Assembly (NCBI GenBank): GCA_964423615.1
Contig: CAYRFQ010000022.1
Location: forward strand, 1-64,000
Source: CAYRFQ01 sp964423615
GTDB lineage: Bacteria; Planctomycetota; Planctomycetia; Gemmatales; Gemmataceae
DNA length: 64,000 bases
Reading direction: 5' to 3'
The notes under the pieces are model-generated. The model did not search any database, had not been told where the DNA came from, and was given only the letters and a program-made list of their open reading frames with translations. Shown here piece after piece: positions 39,501-45,283 of the stretch (position 1 is the first letter of the stretch; each line of letters begins with the position of its first letter). The position numbers were made by a program, and so were the translations under genes.

Positions 39501-42500
39501 TCGGACCTGCCAGCGGGAACGTACAACGTGGTGGCTGAGTATCAGGGCGATGCCGATCTCAACTACGACATGAGTAACAGCAGCTTGCCAGGGCCGATTG
39601 TTACAATCACCCCTGGCGCAACGATCACCACCGTTACGTCGAACAAGGGCTCCACGGTGTTCGGTGAACCTCTCGAACTGACCGCGAGGGTCACCCCTTC
39701 CGATCAGGATGTCACTCTTGATCCTCAGGGAGTCGTGACGTTCGAGATCACCACTCCTCTTGGCGTCCAGACGTTTGACCGTGCGGTCGTCAACCGCGAG
39801 GCCGTTCTCAACATCAATGACTTGCCCGTCGGTGTTTACGACGCCAATATGGACGTGAGGGCAATCTACAACGATGTCGACCCCACGAACCCGAACCACA
39901 ACCCAAGTTTCACCACGAGCACCGGGTTCCTCGGGAACGAAGTGAACATCAGGCAAGCGACCACGACGACAATCATGGATCCGTCAGGACCATTTGACGG
40001 AGCGTTCGGCGACATCTTGTTCACCGCCATCGTGACTTCCGACAGCCCGAGCGAAGTGTCACCGATGAACGGGGACGGAACCGTGACGTTCACGATTGTC
40101 GATGTCTTTGGAATCGACCCCGTGCGGACGTCCAACCCCGTGCCGTTCACCTTCAATGCAACGGAGTCCCGATGGGAGGCTGTTCTACCGCCGGAAGAGG
40201 TCGGAATCGGCACCTTTAGGGTCTCAGCAGAGTACACAGGCTCGACGAACTTCGTCGGGAGTACTTCGACTTCCCGCACCCGACAGGTCCTGGCCGTTAA
40301 TACGATGACGACATTGACTGCTGACCCCAACCCGACCACCTTTGGGGCGGTCAACGTCACCGCGACGGTCGTTCCTGATATCGGAACCGGAAGTCCGACG
40401 GGTACCGTGACGTTCACGATTGTCGACTCGGACGGTCAAACCTTGATGCCGCTTCCTCAAGTGACTCTCGGTGCCAATGACAATGGGGTGGCTGTTCTTC
40501 CGGCCAACCTGCTTGAAGTCGGCACCTACACCATTACGGCTTCCTACGAGGATGATAGCGATCCCGACAATTACGGACCAAGCACCTCGAATACGCTCAC
40601 CAATTTCGTGGTGAACCCGGCTTCGACGACGACGACACTGAACTCCACGGCCAACCCGGGCATCATCGGGCAACCCGTGGTCACAGCCACGGTCGCGGGA
40701 GTCGGTACTTCAGGTGTGATCCCAACGGGAACCGTGACGTTCACGATCGATGGCATGAACCCGACCGTCGTCGGCGTGAACGCGACCACCGGAGTTGCCA
40801 CTCTGCCGACTCCTTCGGAATTCAGCACCGTCGGAACGTACGAAATTCGGGCAACTTACACGCCCACAGTGGGTAGTAATTTCTCGGCAAGCACGGGAAT
40901 CGACCCGAACACCTCCGAGATGTTCTTGGTACAAGTGATCACCAAAGCCTCGGTGTCCTTCGATTACACCGTGGAAGATCCTGTGACGGGACAACCCGTA
41001 AATCCCGTCGCAGGGCAGGATTTCGTCTTGGCCATTGACGTGACTACCAACTCTCAAGGGGTCGGCCTACCGGGCGGCACGATCGACGTCGATTTCGCTG
41101 GGGTCTCGTACACCAATGTCCCTGTCAACGCAGGTCAGGCCGAGATTCCGGTCTCTGGCGTGATCGCTCTTGATGCCGGTACTTATCCCCTGGAAATCGT
41201 CGACTACACGGGCGACTCCAACTTCGCTGGCCAAATGAACGTCAACTTGGCTGACGTGGTCGTCGCTGAAGCCAACGTCCAGGTTTCCATTGCCCCGGTA
41301 GCCACGGTCACGTTCGACGCTGACGTCACGTTCGACGTGACTGTGACGGCGGCGAATCCAGGTTCGGGAATCCCAGAGGGAACGGTGACATTGCTGATGG
41401 GTGGCCAGCCGATTGCTCCAGCACAGTCCCTTGTTAATGGACAGGTCAGCTTCATCGTGTCCGGTCTGAACGCCGGAGTGAATCAGCAAGTGGAAGCGAT
41501 GTACTCGGGGGCTACAGACCCGAACTTCTTGGATGGCAGCGGGTTTGCACTGTTCACGATTAATCAAGCTGGCTCCACGACCGATCTGCAAACTCCCGTT
41601 CCATCCATGGTGGAATTCGGACAGGAGGTCACCCTCACAGCGGATGTCACCAGTTCGGTCTCGTTGGCTGGTACGCAAGTTCGGTTTGACTTTACTCCGC
41701 AGATAACACAGATAACACCGATATTTGCTAACTTCAATTCAACGACAGGCGACTTCAGTGTGACGGTCGACAATATCCCTGTTTCTGAGACTCCGTACCA
41801 AGTCACAGCAACATTCCTAGGGACCAACAACATCGCCTCGAGTTCGGACCCCGTTTCGGAAACGCTCACGATCATCAAGCCGACGCCCACCATCACCTTG
41901 ACTTCGGTTGGGACGGGAGTCTTCGGCCAAACTGGGCTAATCAACGTCACGGTGCTCGATGGTTCCACTGCCGTACAGGAAGGTGACGTGCAGTTCATCA
42001 TCTCACCAGTCGGATTGCCTACCGAAACGGAAACTGTGACCTTCGCCAACGGCGGGTGGGAGTTCCCGGTCTTGGATGTAGGCCTGTATACCATTCAAGC
42101 CCAGTACGAAGGGTCGTCCAACTTCACAGCCAGCGGTAGCCCGTCGAACCAAGTCAATCTCAACATCCTGGCCGCTAGCACGACGACAAACGTCAACGTG
42201 CCGACAAATCTGGCGTTCGGTGACGATCCTGCGTTCACGGCGACGGTCACAGCTCAGCCCGAGTCGAATGAAATCCCGACTGGTAACGTCCGGTTCGATA
42301 TCCTCAACCAGTTCAACCAATCGATAGCGTCCGGAACCAAAGTTGTGAACGGGAGTGGTCAAGCTCTGATCAATCTCAGTGAATTTACATTCACTTCGGG
42401 AAGTTTCCCGTTGAATGTGGGAACGTACACTGTCCGGGCGAGTTATGAGTACGTCAGCGTGGATAACTACTTACCCAACAACAACCCCAACGTGGTCAAC

Positions 42501-44612
42501 TTCATGAACTCGTCAAGCATGACGACCAATAACCTCACGATCGCTGCGGCAGCAACGAGCGTAGCGTTCGTTGGGTTGCCTGTTGGACAGCCGACTCAAT
42601 CGTTCACGACCGAGTCGGCCCAGTTCACAGTGGCCGTGACTTCGGCCACCCAAGCATCTGGAACACCCACGGGTAGCGTTACGTTGACCATGGACAGGGA
42701 TCTCCAGACTCCTGGGGTTGACGCCACCAGCACAATGACTCTGCAAAACGGTCAGGCTTCGTTCTCGTTCGCTAACTTGCCTGAAGGGACCTACACTCTG
42801 ACGGCGACGTACAACCCGGGTACGCTCAACTTCGCAGGGGACACCGCCCAGAGGACCGGAGCCGAGAGCCACACGGTTCTGTTCGTGCCGACTGTGGTAC
42901 TCGACACGCCAGGCAATCCACCAGTGAATTCTCAGTTTGATCTGGACGTTCAGCTCCTCAACGAGGATGGTAGTCCGTTCGATTACACTGGCCCGGTCAC
43001 GTTGATCGTCGCTCAGGCTCCTGCCGGTGGGACAATCAGCGGAAACTTGACGAGCACTGCCACAAACGGTCTTGCGACATTCCCGCAGCTCAGTGCCAAT
43101 CGACTCGGGGAGTACCAATTTGCTACCCAGATCAATGGTTTCCCAACTCTGGCAGCCCAAACGCTGACCATCGGTGGAGATCGCATCACTCCATCATTTT
43201 CACAGGACGGCGTGACCGCCAACGTACCCTTCGACATTGGCTTAGTGTTGACAGACGAAACTGGGATACCCGACACGAATTCCAACGCTCCGGTCAGTGT
43301 CACCGTGTTGAGTAGTATCCCGGCCGGTGGAAGGTTGAGCGGTAACACCACAACGACCCTAGTGGCAGGAATTGGAACTCTGACGAATCTCACAGTAAAC
43401 CAGGCCGGAGCGTACACGCTTCTGTTCTCGTCGGGGAATCTTCGAACGGTCGTCGAGTTGGTGACGATCATTCCGCCGGGCCGGTTCATCGAAGGACTTC
43501 CAACGATGACCCAGCCGGGCAGTTACCGAATTGTTTCGCAGACGGTCATTCCGTCGTCGTCGCAACTGGGACAGGTCCGAGCCCAGTTCGGATTCCAAGC
43601 TGGTCCTAGTCTCTACACCAACTCGTATGGTCAAAATGAGATCTGGTTCCTGGATCGCTTCAACCAGTGGCACACAATGACGCCCGATGGAACGATTCGA
43701 GAATGGAACGGCCTTCCCGCTGCCGCAGTCTCGGTCCCCGACGACCTCGGACAGACTGTCGCGGAAGTGGACCCGTTGGCTTACGCAAACCCGAACTCGC
43801 TGTTCAACGCTCCGTTGGCGTTCACAGCCGAGCAGTACCAAACCCTTTCCGACCTCCGAATCAACTATGGATTCCGCTTTGGAGCTTCGACGTACCAGAA
43901 CGCTCGCGGGCAAAACGAGAAATGGTTCCAAGATCGGAATGGACTGTGGTACACCATCACGATCGAACCCGATCTCAACAACCCGGGAAGCCAGACTGGA
44001 GTGATTCGAGTTGGCTCTCCCTTTGGAGCCAAGATCGCGGACGTTTCTCCGGCGATGTGGGACGACCTCAACCGGTTGTTTAACGCCCCGGTTCAGGTAA
44101 CCGACCAGGAGGCCGCCCAACTACAGCAAGTCAAGAACCAATTTGGCTTCCGGCTGGGGGTTTCGACCTACCAGAACCTGCTTGGGTTGAACGAGAAATG
44201 GTTCCAAGACAGGGCCGGTGCCTGGTACACCATCACTCTGGAGGACGGTGAGATTCGAAGATGGAATGGTGTCACGCGTCAACTGGATTCGATCGATACC
44301 GACCCCGTCACCCCTGGAGTGCAGGGACTCATCGTTGCCCAAGCCGCCTGGGTGAACTTGAACCTCCTGTTCAATCCGGAGACGAGCGAGACTCAGGAGC
44401 AGTTCGGCTTCCGTCCTGGATCAAGGCTCTACCAAAACATCTACGGGCAAAACGAGAAATGGTTCCTGGACTGGATCGGTGATTGGCACACCATCACTCC
44501 CGATGGCAAGATTCGAAGGTGGGGCGGTATTGCCTTCGACCTCGGCCAAGAAGTGACCACCGTCTCGGCATCCGTGTGGTCCAATCCGACGACGATCTTC
44601 ATCATCAGCTAG
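24525..44612 (+). CDS. Giant multi-domain planctomycete surface protein
   Basis: One uninterrupted frame of about 6,695 residues. GGAG 9 bases upstream supports ATG 24525 over 24510. The N-terminus has no clear signal peptide but carries LENLEERETPATFTW (about 50-64), the planctomycete extracellular motif. Order of parts: autotransporter-type beta-strand repeats (LTKDGQGTLIIAGDN type; to about 1165); Asp-box propeller 1 (about 1169-1979); more strands and an NHL-like segment (about 2145-2405); strand repeats; propeller 2 (about 2946-3811); strand repeats to about 4478; 15 Big_3-like Ig domains of roughly 100-115 residues (about 4479-6121); two further Ig-like domains; and four C-terminal repeats with NEKWF and TITPDG. 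I find only one Cys, near the N-terminus. Probably an elongated adhesin or cell-cover protein. A strong terminator follows. Confidence 0.88.
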   Translation: MNFFDSRWYRLFLTCLSLGKSGHKASWSLVGLSPTGRRKNSNRHLTRLLLENLEERETPATFTWLGTVDGTWSNGLNWVGGNAPTGDGDTLVFPDSASIKNTFNDIQDGFFKSLQINGSGYTMTGNFFTLGEEFQGGIVTPGTISVDNNKTNNTLAFQDDPDDLGGINLGGLRSQRQIFTINPGAELTITSPLVGEEVGLTKDGQGTLIIAGDNSGFGGLISLTEGITRIQHENALGDFSNNPIDELKLTVVSLNAELQLEETLGSGPLEVEEKIRLTGEGTADRGVLYNLAGANAWNGPVEMDANVTIGAVGNSTLTINGVVSDRGPGHDLTKNGAGWITLAPRNTLNGNTYRGSTTVNEGTLVIAHPFALGVGGNTTNATVVSSTSSRSGGLGVEFINESDLLIPEQYLYRDSDTNVPEGFAVPDELLTLNGPGAAGVDVDPTNNNRTFAPPGGTLTSIDATLHNYAGNNSWEQDITFWSNESFLVGQFAFYTSLINLGAEADTNLTINGSINDDLLPDFPNPRPTYALGKTGPGRVILTSQNTYTANVDILEGFLRLRDSNALGLGASLGKEAWWGTSLELEADNIPDSRTSTFDGDGNLLVPSFDLLFPFLNNIWINHTGADGLGALRNISGRNVIEGGVSLQSDAAIWVNPNSRNGGPEFDDFSQLTINSVIDGFGSDLTKVGEGELVLTVDNRYTGETFIDAGWITIQHEDALGNNIGGRTATLQPGTTVRDGAALHLKPLDPAAPLRVTENLFLNGIGAVIDDGLLSQKGAVVSVGGDNVLSGKITLFGDVGIGSEQIAGFPEAELTITGYVTTGTAPTTNALTKFGSKRLIFNGVGDYVGGVDVREGVFQVANNEALGAQDGGLTVQDGASVELTAPPTDKQGGLLTGLVVNNEELTLEGTGNVTVNGSSEVQQITVDGSTGTFFLVYTDPVSGNTATTAPLRFDATAEDIEMALNDLGILSNDGVAGVVEVEQLGQDPSVFTVTFRGVLTGYDFPELEPVFGNPLTNPNPPMVTVITISNGNPADQRIHPLTVLNEDQIWRGDVTLRRSTYGNDPARVIIDVPMDTGLTISGAITDDDPDTPINIDLISPGKVTLSGNSSFGGRLDVRTGILNIQNDGALGSPAQGTVIHNDASLEMQGNLSVAAERLEIRGDGYDTAHNVPTRWVPIGSTGVEDANGQALAGRITGISADPQDPNIIYVSTAGGGAWKTLNGGETWQPLTDFLDEDVTSFSGAIAVSPTRPNVIYLGLGEGGFSDLHYSGGGVYRSEDYGQTWELMFDPNLTAPNNPARFTPNPHDNKNISKIVVQDPNTVLVATSSQGVGSDTSAGAAGIWRGQYDTATGTTTWTNLTAAIPMGRTTPGPIDDATEDLVFPTDGAYTDVWLGQTYIYTGVDINGNNTWANVPAIFFALGSESRFLPPDILGGVYRTTNILSDTPTWFVDELNGAPLRPGSNGRDWDFLGQPNPPPGLPAGPPAWEQGGDGRYTKIATSGLNVYAIRGVKGPTPNAPWEFVDLNWSNDGGITWREVNNVPNFLGIQFLENLVLYARGGTLYAGGNNRLYELTNFTVVNDNQFSVDFREITVDVDGEGPAFDIHSIDEDANNRLLVGSGGGIWRLDDPGANLDWTSINGNLANVQFRGFDVHPDDPNIAVGGSWETGVLVWDGTTWLQTRPDNDGAGGIAINPDNPNIVYMSALDDDFLAQIPEVDWNLYQSTDGGLTFPFFVDNVDLSRGFALDQVNTDRVVYSSFNLVFEYLDDENRIIDLNAFSSFVVAEMVGLGAYRGPFFNDPEFLEDPNEGPNSYVPGTIYIANNFGIIDLTKDRGELWVERDDDLDFPLGSPSVIKVDPTNHNHVFVAFDDPEISQRIWESNIAGFGTGGWNPISGDGLPDSPIWDIEYDPRNGDIYIGNDLGVYVTKDGGANWSRVGVGLPNVQARELVLNQSLNTLTVATFGRSAFVIQLDDPKANAGAVRVLSGNATWGGDVVITGDSTITTEGTQLIQNGISEAQLTIAGEVIFAPAAPLQAEELDLVKKGGGRLILTGDNSELIGDLIIEEGVLAARGEKSLGPDSDPGNGLGKTIVSGPDGSLAALELESDVTTAKVLELWGGGFAVNNHNTGALRNISNFNTYNGPITIHERADNPLASQSNILVSVEGHIVELTPTGTVVADVIVPTAEMNARPRDLVIDQLGNAQIFNGTFDPTLATYDPATGELSETTFPGWSTDNDIRYGGIGTFEEYIFLTDMDTPGDTESGIIRFDTTDSSFVRFADGTDYTDLTVGLDGILYALHAGNFLDKFDPMSMTPMGTVTLAQNVNGIAVNANGEIFASARDINELFHFDTNGVLVNQISTGMNAASDIDLSSDGTIIAAAGEVFLTTESFAGSTTVPIPIPQVTGQVFVAFGSVAERTNATIGVNSGSQLTLTNTLTTGPNITGGSDLVKELTGELVLSDENAHFGITTVEQGILEIRHEDALGTPNADDGTEVINGAQLQISGNITVTEEGLRLSGTGIEGTGALVNVGGVNTWDGDLNLARDNATDPVVVADFRVSISSLLNDLSDSLTITGTIGEDVPDMGINKIGPGVLVFNNADSLDAPNSYTGLTSVLEGTLQIHQETSLGSTENGTLVAREATLELDGSAQDLNFGTEMLQLNGLGVAEIQRLSVVGTDGAFFLTFGNDSTNALAFSASAGTIQTELNNLPSIRDVGGFVTVIDYFGDFLITFGGTLASGNQEQITKTELAPEVTVTVTTEREGGQGALINRAGNNTWAGGVVLEENASINVVGTTELVVNGNVQGSSEVQQVLIPATVQTFTLEFRGEVTPPLSRNATAAEVQQELNAFQGISGTGGFVTVQKTLGAFTIIFGGTLRQTNVPQLITANPLTVVNTLQDGINVPPGDLTKIGTGTLRFPNANSYTGETIVSEGALLIENSESLGIVKPSASPEVQRVRFTQTGVIPPGEYVNVGPAPLRDGGVPPNTTPNQQVNGAIHTVLAHPTNPNILYIGAVNGGIWMTSNALDPNPTWVPQTDELDSLSMGAMAFDLTDPTSSTLVAGTARYSSFGGAGGSRGHVYRTTDGGQTWVNPGSAGIEGENISGIAARGDTIVVSSSQGGGGIFRSVDGGATFFPITFGGLNLGDNVTDLVLDESASSGERLYAGVEDKGIFRSDDFGLSWTLISATNTTLDTLITNTDIDGDFDNDNNNIEMSVHPTTGRLFVAVLNNSQPVGIFYSDNAETGSPGWIQMDVPVLPIGTGQQITGVTGNGASPIEITSAGHGLDPDETNWVLITGVGGVPEANGQFRVTVIDADTFSLDGTTAAPGTTYTLNTGTWTRIAGPNPSSKNFDTESGAQGRIHFSIVVDPSDENILYVGGDRQEDPFPNSIGATGFTGAIFRGDVTIAPDPTVAPSPQWDAITDNGTGNGTGPHADSREMTFDALGNLIEVDDGGVFRRTDPQSNTGDWFSLNGFGLSVVEFHDIAYNTVTNTVLGGSQDNGSQLQLMEGNPTFTMFQGGDGGDILVDTQTLAASNQVIVYASSQNLSGFRRYTIDSTNTIINDTAVGLVPIDTAPAIEGQFDTPLALNRVDPQRLLLGGENGLYESTDQGDTIRLITVPSFGGPVPIITPDAVGSFTGGTFSVDAIDYGGFLNGAPNPDVAYVGDQFGNIWVRAGTGLGFVQTTPGFFVGGFISTILDIRMDPDNYNRAFAIDENQVLVTTDAGTTWADISGNLALVGAEGIRTIEYVSGAHPAIVVGTNTGTFASYTTSLGTWFEIGANLPNVPVFELEYDPLDDVLLVGTMGRGAWLLPDMDDVLDPTPRPVGPLTFELSFRGDSTGNLVVDLSDPTDMTQALIIENALNQLPSIQNAPGSVSVVLRMDAFDVTFDGGVLADQNVPPIEVNIVTPMVDPTVSTLRQGPTIISEIQTVQAIGNDTFTLEFKGETTTSLRRTSTAQNVEDVLNALDSINGSVTVTDVFNGVTGFWRIEFGGDLEGIDQPTLAVRESGPGTTVLFETLQDGPRGTRVEEGASLQILRSANDIEILFEELTLNGSGTDGSGALKSLADGGVDLITIDSRIILESDTTIGAEAGSYMVLDLPIVQTGGDFGITKVGAGGVEYRGDEPNEYLGLTQVNEGLLFLNKTIGIDPTLGVAIQSDLIVGDDATGDATVALGMPHQIPDTANVTVNSDGTFDLDDLEEVITDLTILGGQGTTGSGATGKLTIDDLQMFGGLFTLGASGSELVLGGNITGGSDAVGEGRITGDGSLNLQDATRTATITTGKLAIDAEVVSAVAINDIAIVKDGPGTLTIDAPNGSVSRIITVDEGGLEVNGLVTSVLLNGGTLSGDGEVGVVTSLNQNSSVNPGDNDSITPFGSLTVGLLEFGDADGNPMTQDSTDTFFVDLDDHTSPGTGYDQLISTGTVSLNGAFLQGTASDNVDVGQTFTIIDAPPGMLNGTFAVPNPVFLGGKKFDIDYDYVNGDVILVAMEREVTLSGSSSPNPSVYSEQFEFTITATPEPGAGPVPSSDDVTLAFRDVTNPTPALHTITLPFVSAGGNVKQVVYDPQTFLGALPPGQYELVVTYNDNSDFLPILDPSSTFPIPHTINPAPVEVAVQQTTNPSVFGQDVEVTLDISAALTGTQLASFAEPTGDLTLFVDGNQVGVDTISVGLATFTIPSSVLNSVGTFDVTVSYPGDANYAATPTPIATTPPYSQEVVKAATSLQLSADPLNFSVVGEEVKFEAVVTIVAPGDGTPTGDVLFFDGQFQIGSQPLLETSPGVFSASFATSNLAVGPHDISAVYQGTDNFEMSSDSLDQPYTITKRGVTVDIVSLADPMAVGDPAPIIFGAQPTYRVTVTSDGVLSNPPTGSVMFQVGLQTSTVPLNSMGRASFTPQLLHATEGGTPHVIEATYLGDGNYQMQQVSLNQAVDRADTRTTLSPPSNNNVSAGEEIVFNVQVRRNDLNSTVMPQPSGDVKLIFTPQSGGQPEERTASLPPNSSTVTFMISDLPAGTYNVVAEYQGDADLNYDMSNSSLPGPIVTITPGATITTVTSNKGSTVFGEPLELTARVTPSDQDVTLDPQGVVTFEITTPLGVQTFDRAVVNREAVLNINDLPVGVYDANMDVRAIYNDVDPTNPNHNPSFTTSTGFLGNEVNIRQATTTTIMDPSGPFDGAFGDILFTAIVTSDSPSEVSPMNGDGTVTFTIVDVFGIDPVRTSNPVPFTFNATESRWEAVLPPEEVGIGTFRVSAEYTGSTNFVGSTSTSRTRQVLAVNTMTTLTADPNPTTFGAVNVTATVVPDIGTGSPTGTVTFTIVDSDGQTLMPLPQVTLGANDNGVAVLPANLLEVGTYTITASYEDDSDPDNYGPSTSNTLTNFVVNPASTTTTLNSTANPGIIGQPVVTATVAGVGTSGVIPTGTVTFTIDGMNPTVVGVNATTGVATLPTPSEFSTVGTYEIRATYTPTVGSNFSASTGIDPNTSEMFLVQVITKASVSFDYTVEDPVTGQPVNPVAGQDFVLAIDVTTNSQGVGLPGGTIDVDFAGVSYTNVPVNAGQAEIPVSGVIALDAGTYPLEIVDYTGDSNFAGQMNVNLADVVVAEANVQVSIAPVATVTFDADVTFDVTVTAANPGSGIPEGTVTLLMGGQPIAPAQSLVNGQVSFIVSGLNAGVNQQVEAMYSGATDPNFLDGSGFALFTINQAGSTTDLQTPVPSMVEFGQEVTLTADVTSSVSLAGTQVRFDFTPQITQITPIFANFNSTTGDFSVTVDNIPVSETPYQVTATFLGTNNIASSSDPVSETLTIIKPTPTITLTSVGTGVFGQTGLINVTVLDGSTAVQEGDVQFIISPVGLPTETETVTFANGGWEFPVLDVGLYTIQAQYEGSSNFTASGSPSNQVNLNILAASTTTNVNVPTNLAFGDDPAFTATVTAQPESNEIPTGNVRFDILNQFNQSIASGTKVVNGSGQALINLSEFTFTSGSFPLNVGTYTVRASYEYVSVDNYLPNNNPNVVNFMNSSSMTTNNLTIAAAATSVAFVGLPVGQPTQSFTTESAQFTVAVTSATQASGTPTGSVTLTMDRDLQTPGVDATSTMTLQNGQASFSFANLPEGTYTLTATYNPGTLNFAGDTAQRTGAESHTVLFVPTVVLDTPGNPPVNSQFDLDVQLLNEDGSPFDYTGPVTLIVAQAPAGGTISGNLTSTATNGLATFPQLSANRLGEYQFATQINGFPTLAAQTLTIGGDRITPSFSQDGVTANVPFDIGLVLTDETGIPDTNSNAPVSVTVLSSIPAGGRLSGNTTTTLVAGIGTLTNLTVNQAGAYTLLFSSGNLRTVVELVTIIPPGRFIEGLPTMTQPGSYRIVSQTVIPSSSQLGQVRAQFGFQAGPSLYTNSYGQNEIWFLDRFNQWHTMTPDGTIREWNGLPAAAVSVPDDLGQTVAEVDPLAYANPNSLFNAPLAFTAEQYQTLSDLRINYGFRFGASTYQNARGQNEKWFQDRNGLWYTITIEPDLNNPGSQTGVIRVGSPFGAKIADVSPAMWDDLNRLFNAPVQVTDQEAAQLQQVKNQFGFRLGVSTYQNLLGLNEKWFQDRAGAWYTITLEDGEIRRWNGVTRQLDSIDTDPVTPGVQGLIVAQAAWVNLNLLFNPETSETQEQFGFRPGSRLYQNIYGQNEKWFLDWIGDWHTITPDGKIRRWGGIAFDLGQEVTTVSASVWSNPTTIFIIS
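28029..30460 (+). other. Asp-box beta-propeller 1 of the giant protein
   Basis: The sortilin/BNR-type propeller region. Asp-box motifs are LNGGETWQPL, SEDYGQTWEL, NDGGITWREV, STDGGLTFPF and KDGGANWSRV. Blades repeat the pattern of PDNPNIVYMS followed by a strand and an Asp-box. It ends at ATFGRSAFVI. Confidence 0.75.
33360..35955 (+). other. Asp-box beta-propeller 2 of the giant protein
   Basis: A second sortilin/BNR-like propeller with TTDGGQTWVN, SVDGGATFFP, SDDFGLSWTL and TTDAGTTWAD. It ends in GTMGRGAWLLPD, parallel to the end of propeller 1. A non-propeller module with ITSAGHGLDPDETNWVLITG is inserted near 34290-34500. Confidence 0.75.
37960..42890 (+). repeat. Array of 15 Ig-like domains
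   Basis: Fifteen successive Big_3-type units, each starting with a TTTxL-like strand and F/VG-x-x-V, then PTGTVTFTI and a VGTYTITASY strand. The DNA repeats locally: GTGACGTTCACGATTGTCGA recurs with about 325-base spacing near 40082 and 40407, and in part near 40733. Confidence 0.8.
43580..44525 (+). repeat. Four-fold C-terminal repeat of the giant protein
   Basis: Four cores of about 42 residues (near 43583, 43865, 44138 and 44399): QFGFRxGxSxYQN, then GQNEKWFQD, a Gly-x-Trp-Tyr/His-Thr-Ile-Thr strand, DGxIRxWNG. The first three are separated by spacers containing LFNAP. They lie at the very C-terminus, where an anchoring or ligand-binding role would be plausible. Confidence 0.8.
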
Positions 44613-44654
44613 GGCTTCGTGATGTTGCCGATTCTGCCGTGGTGAGTGAACCCG

Positions 44655-44700
44655 AAGCCCGATCCTAGAACTCAATTGTTCTGAGATCGGGCTTTTCTCG
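44655..44700. terminator. Terminator after the giant gene, AAGCC/GGCTT class
   Basis: AAGCCCGATC (44655-44664) and GATCGGGCTT (44685-44694) pair perfectly, and the inner AGAAC/GTTCT extends the stem. TTTTCTCGTTTTT follows. It lies between convergent genes and can work both ways. Confidence 0.88.
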
Positions 44701-44794
44701 TTTTTGGCCTACCCAAAATCGGACCGTTGAAAATCTTGGTTGAATCTGTCCCTGGAGTCTTCAGCCGGTTCCAGAGAAAGACGGAGAGCCGGGG

Positions 44795-45283
44795 TCATCC
44801 CCCACCTCTCTGCTTCATCTCTTCTTCGAGGGTGAGAACTCGGCTCCGTAATCCTTTCACTTCCTCACGTAATTCCGTGAGAGCCGTTGCCTCCTGAACC
44901 AGGCGATCGTACTCAGCGGCAGCTTCTCGCACGGTCGCCTGCAGTTCCTCGGGGTGCCAGGGTTTTTTGATGAAACGAAAGACGTGGCCTTGGTTGATGG
45001 CCAGAATGATCGAATCGATATCCGCGAATCCCGTAAACAACAACCGGATGGCTTTGGGGTGCCCTTCGCGAAGATTGGATAGCCACTCGACTCCAGTGAC
45101 CTCGGGCATCCGTTGATCCGTCATGATGATCTGAACTTCCTTGTCTTCCAAGAGTTTGGCACCTTCCTCGGCACTATTGGCCTTGAGGACGCGAAACTCT
45201 CGACGCAGTAAATCGTGAACCGAGTCGCAAACGTCCGGTTCGTCATCGACGACAAGTAAAGTGTGCTTCAATGTATTGCTCAT
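44795..45283 (-). CDS. Stand-alone response regulator with coiled-coil tail
   Basis: A 162-residue protein with one receiver domain (about residues 6-120) and no DNA-binding or enzyme output domain. The phospho-acceptor is D56 in IIMTDQRMP; the acidic pair is in VVDDEPD (11-17), the switch Thr in LLFTGFADID, and the conserved Lys in RFIKKPW. The segment FIKKPWHPEEL is typical of receivers in RpfG/HD-GYP or chemosensory-type regulators. Residues about 125-160 form a Leu/Glu-rich coiled coil (LTELREEVKGLRSRVLTLEE), probably for dimerisation or partner binding. No kinase is nearby. It converges on the giant gene and is divergent from clpC, 1.3 kb away. Confidence 0.88.
   Translation of the reverse strand: MSNTLKHTLLVVDDEPDVCDSVHDLLRREFRVLKANSAEEGAKLLEDKEVQIIMTDQRMPEVTGVEWLSNLREGHPKAIRLLFTGFADIDSIILAINQGHVFRFIKKPWHPEELQATVREAAAEYDRLVQEATALTELREEVKGLRSRVLTLEEEMKQRGGG

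Noticed and set aside
40080..40760. Repeated DNA in the Ig array considered as a CRISPR or mobile repeat
   Set aside because: The repeats are in frame, spaced at about 325 bases, and encode the same strand of each Ig domain, so they reflect protein repeats.
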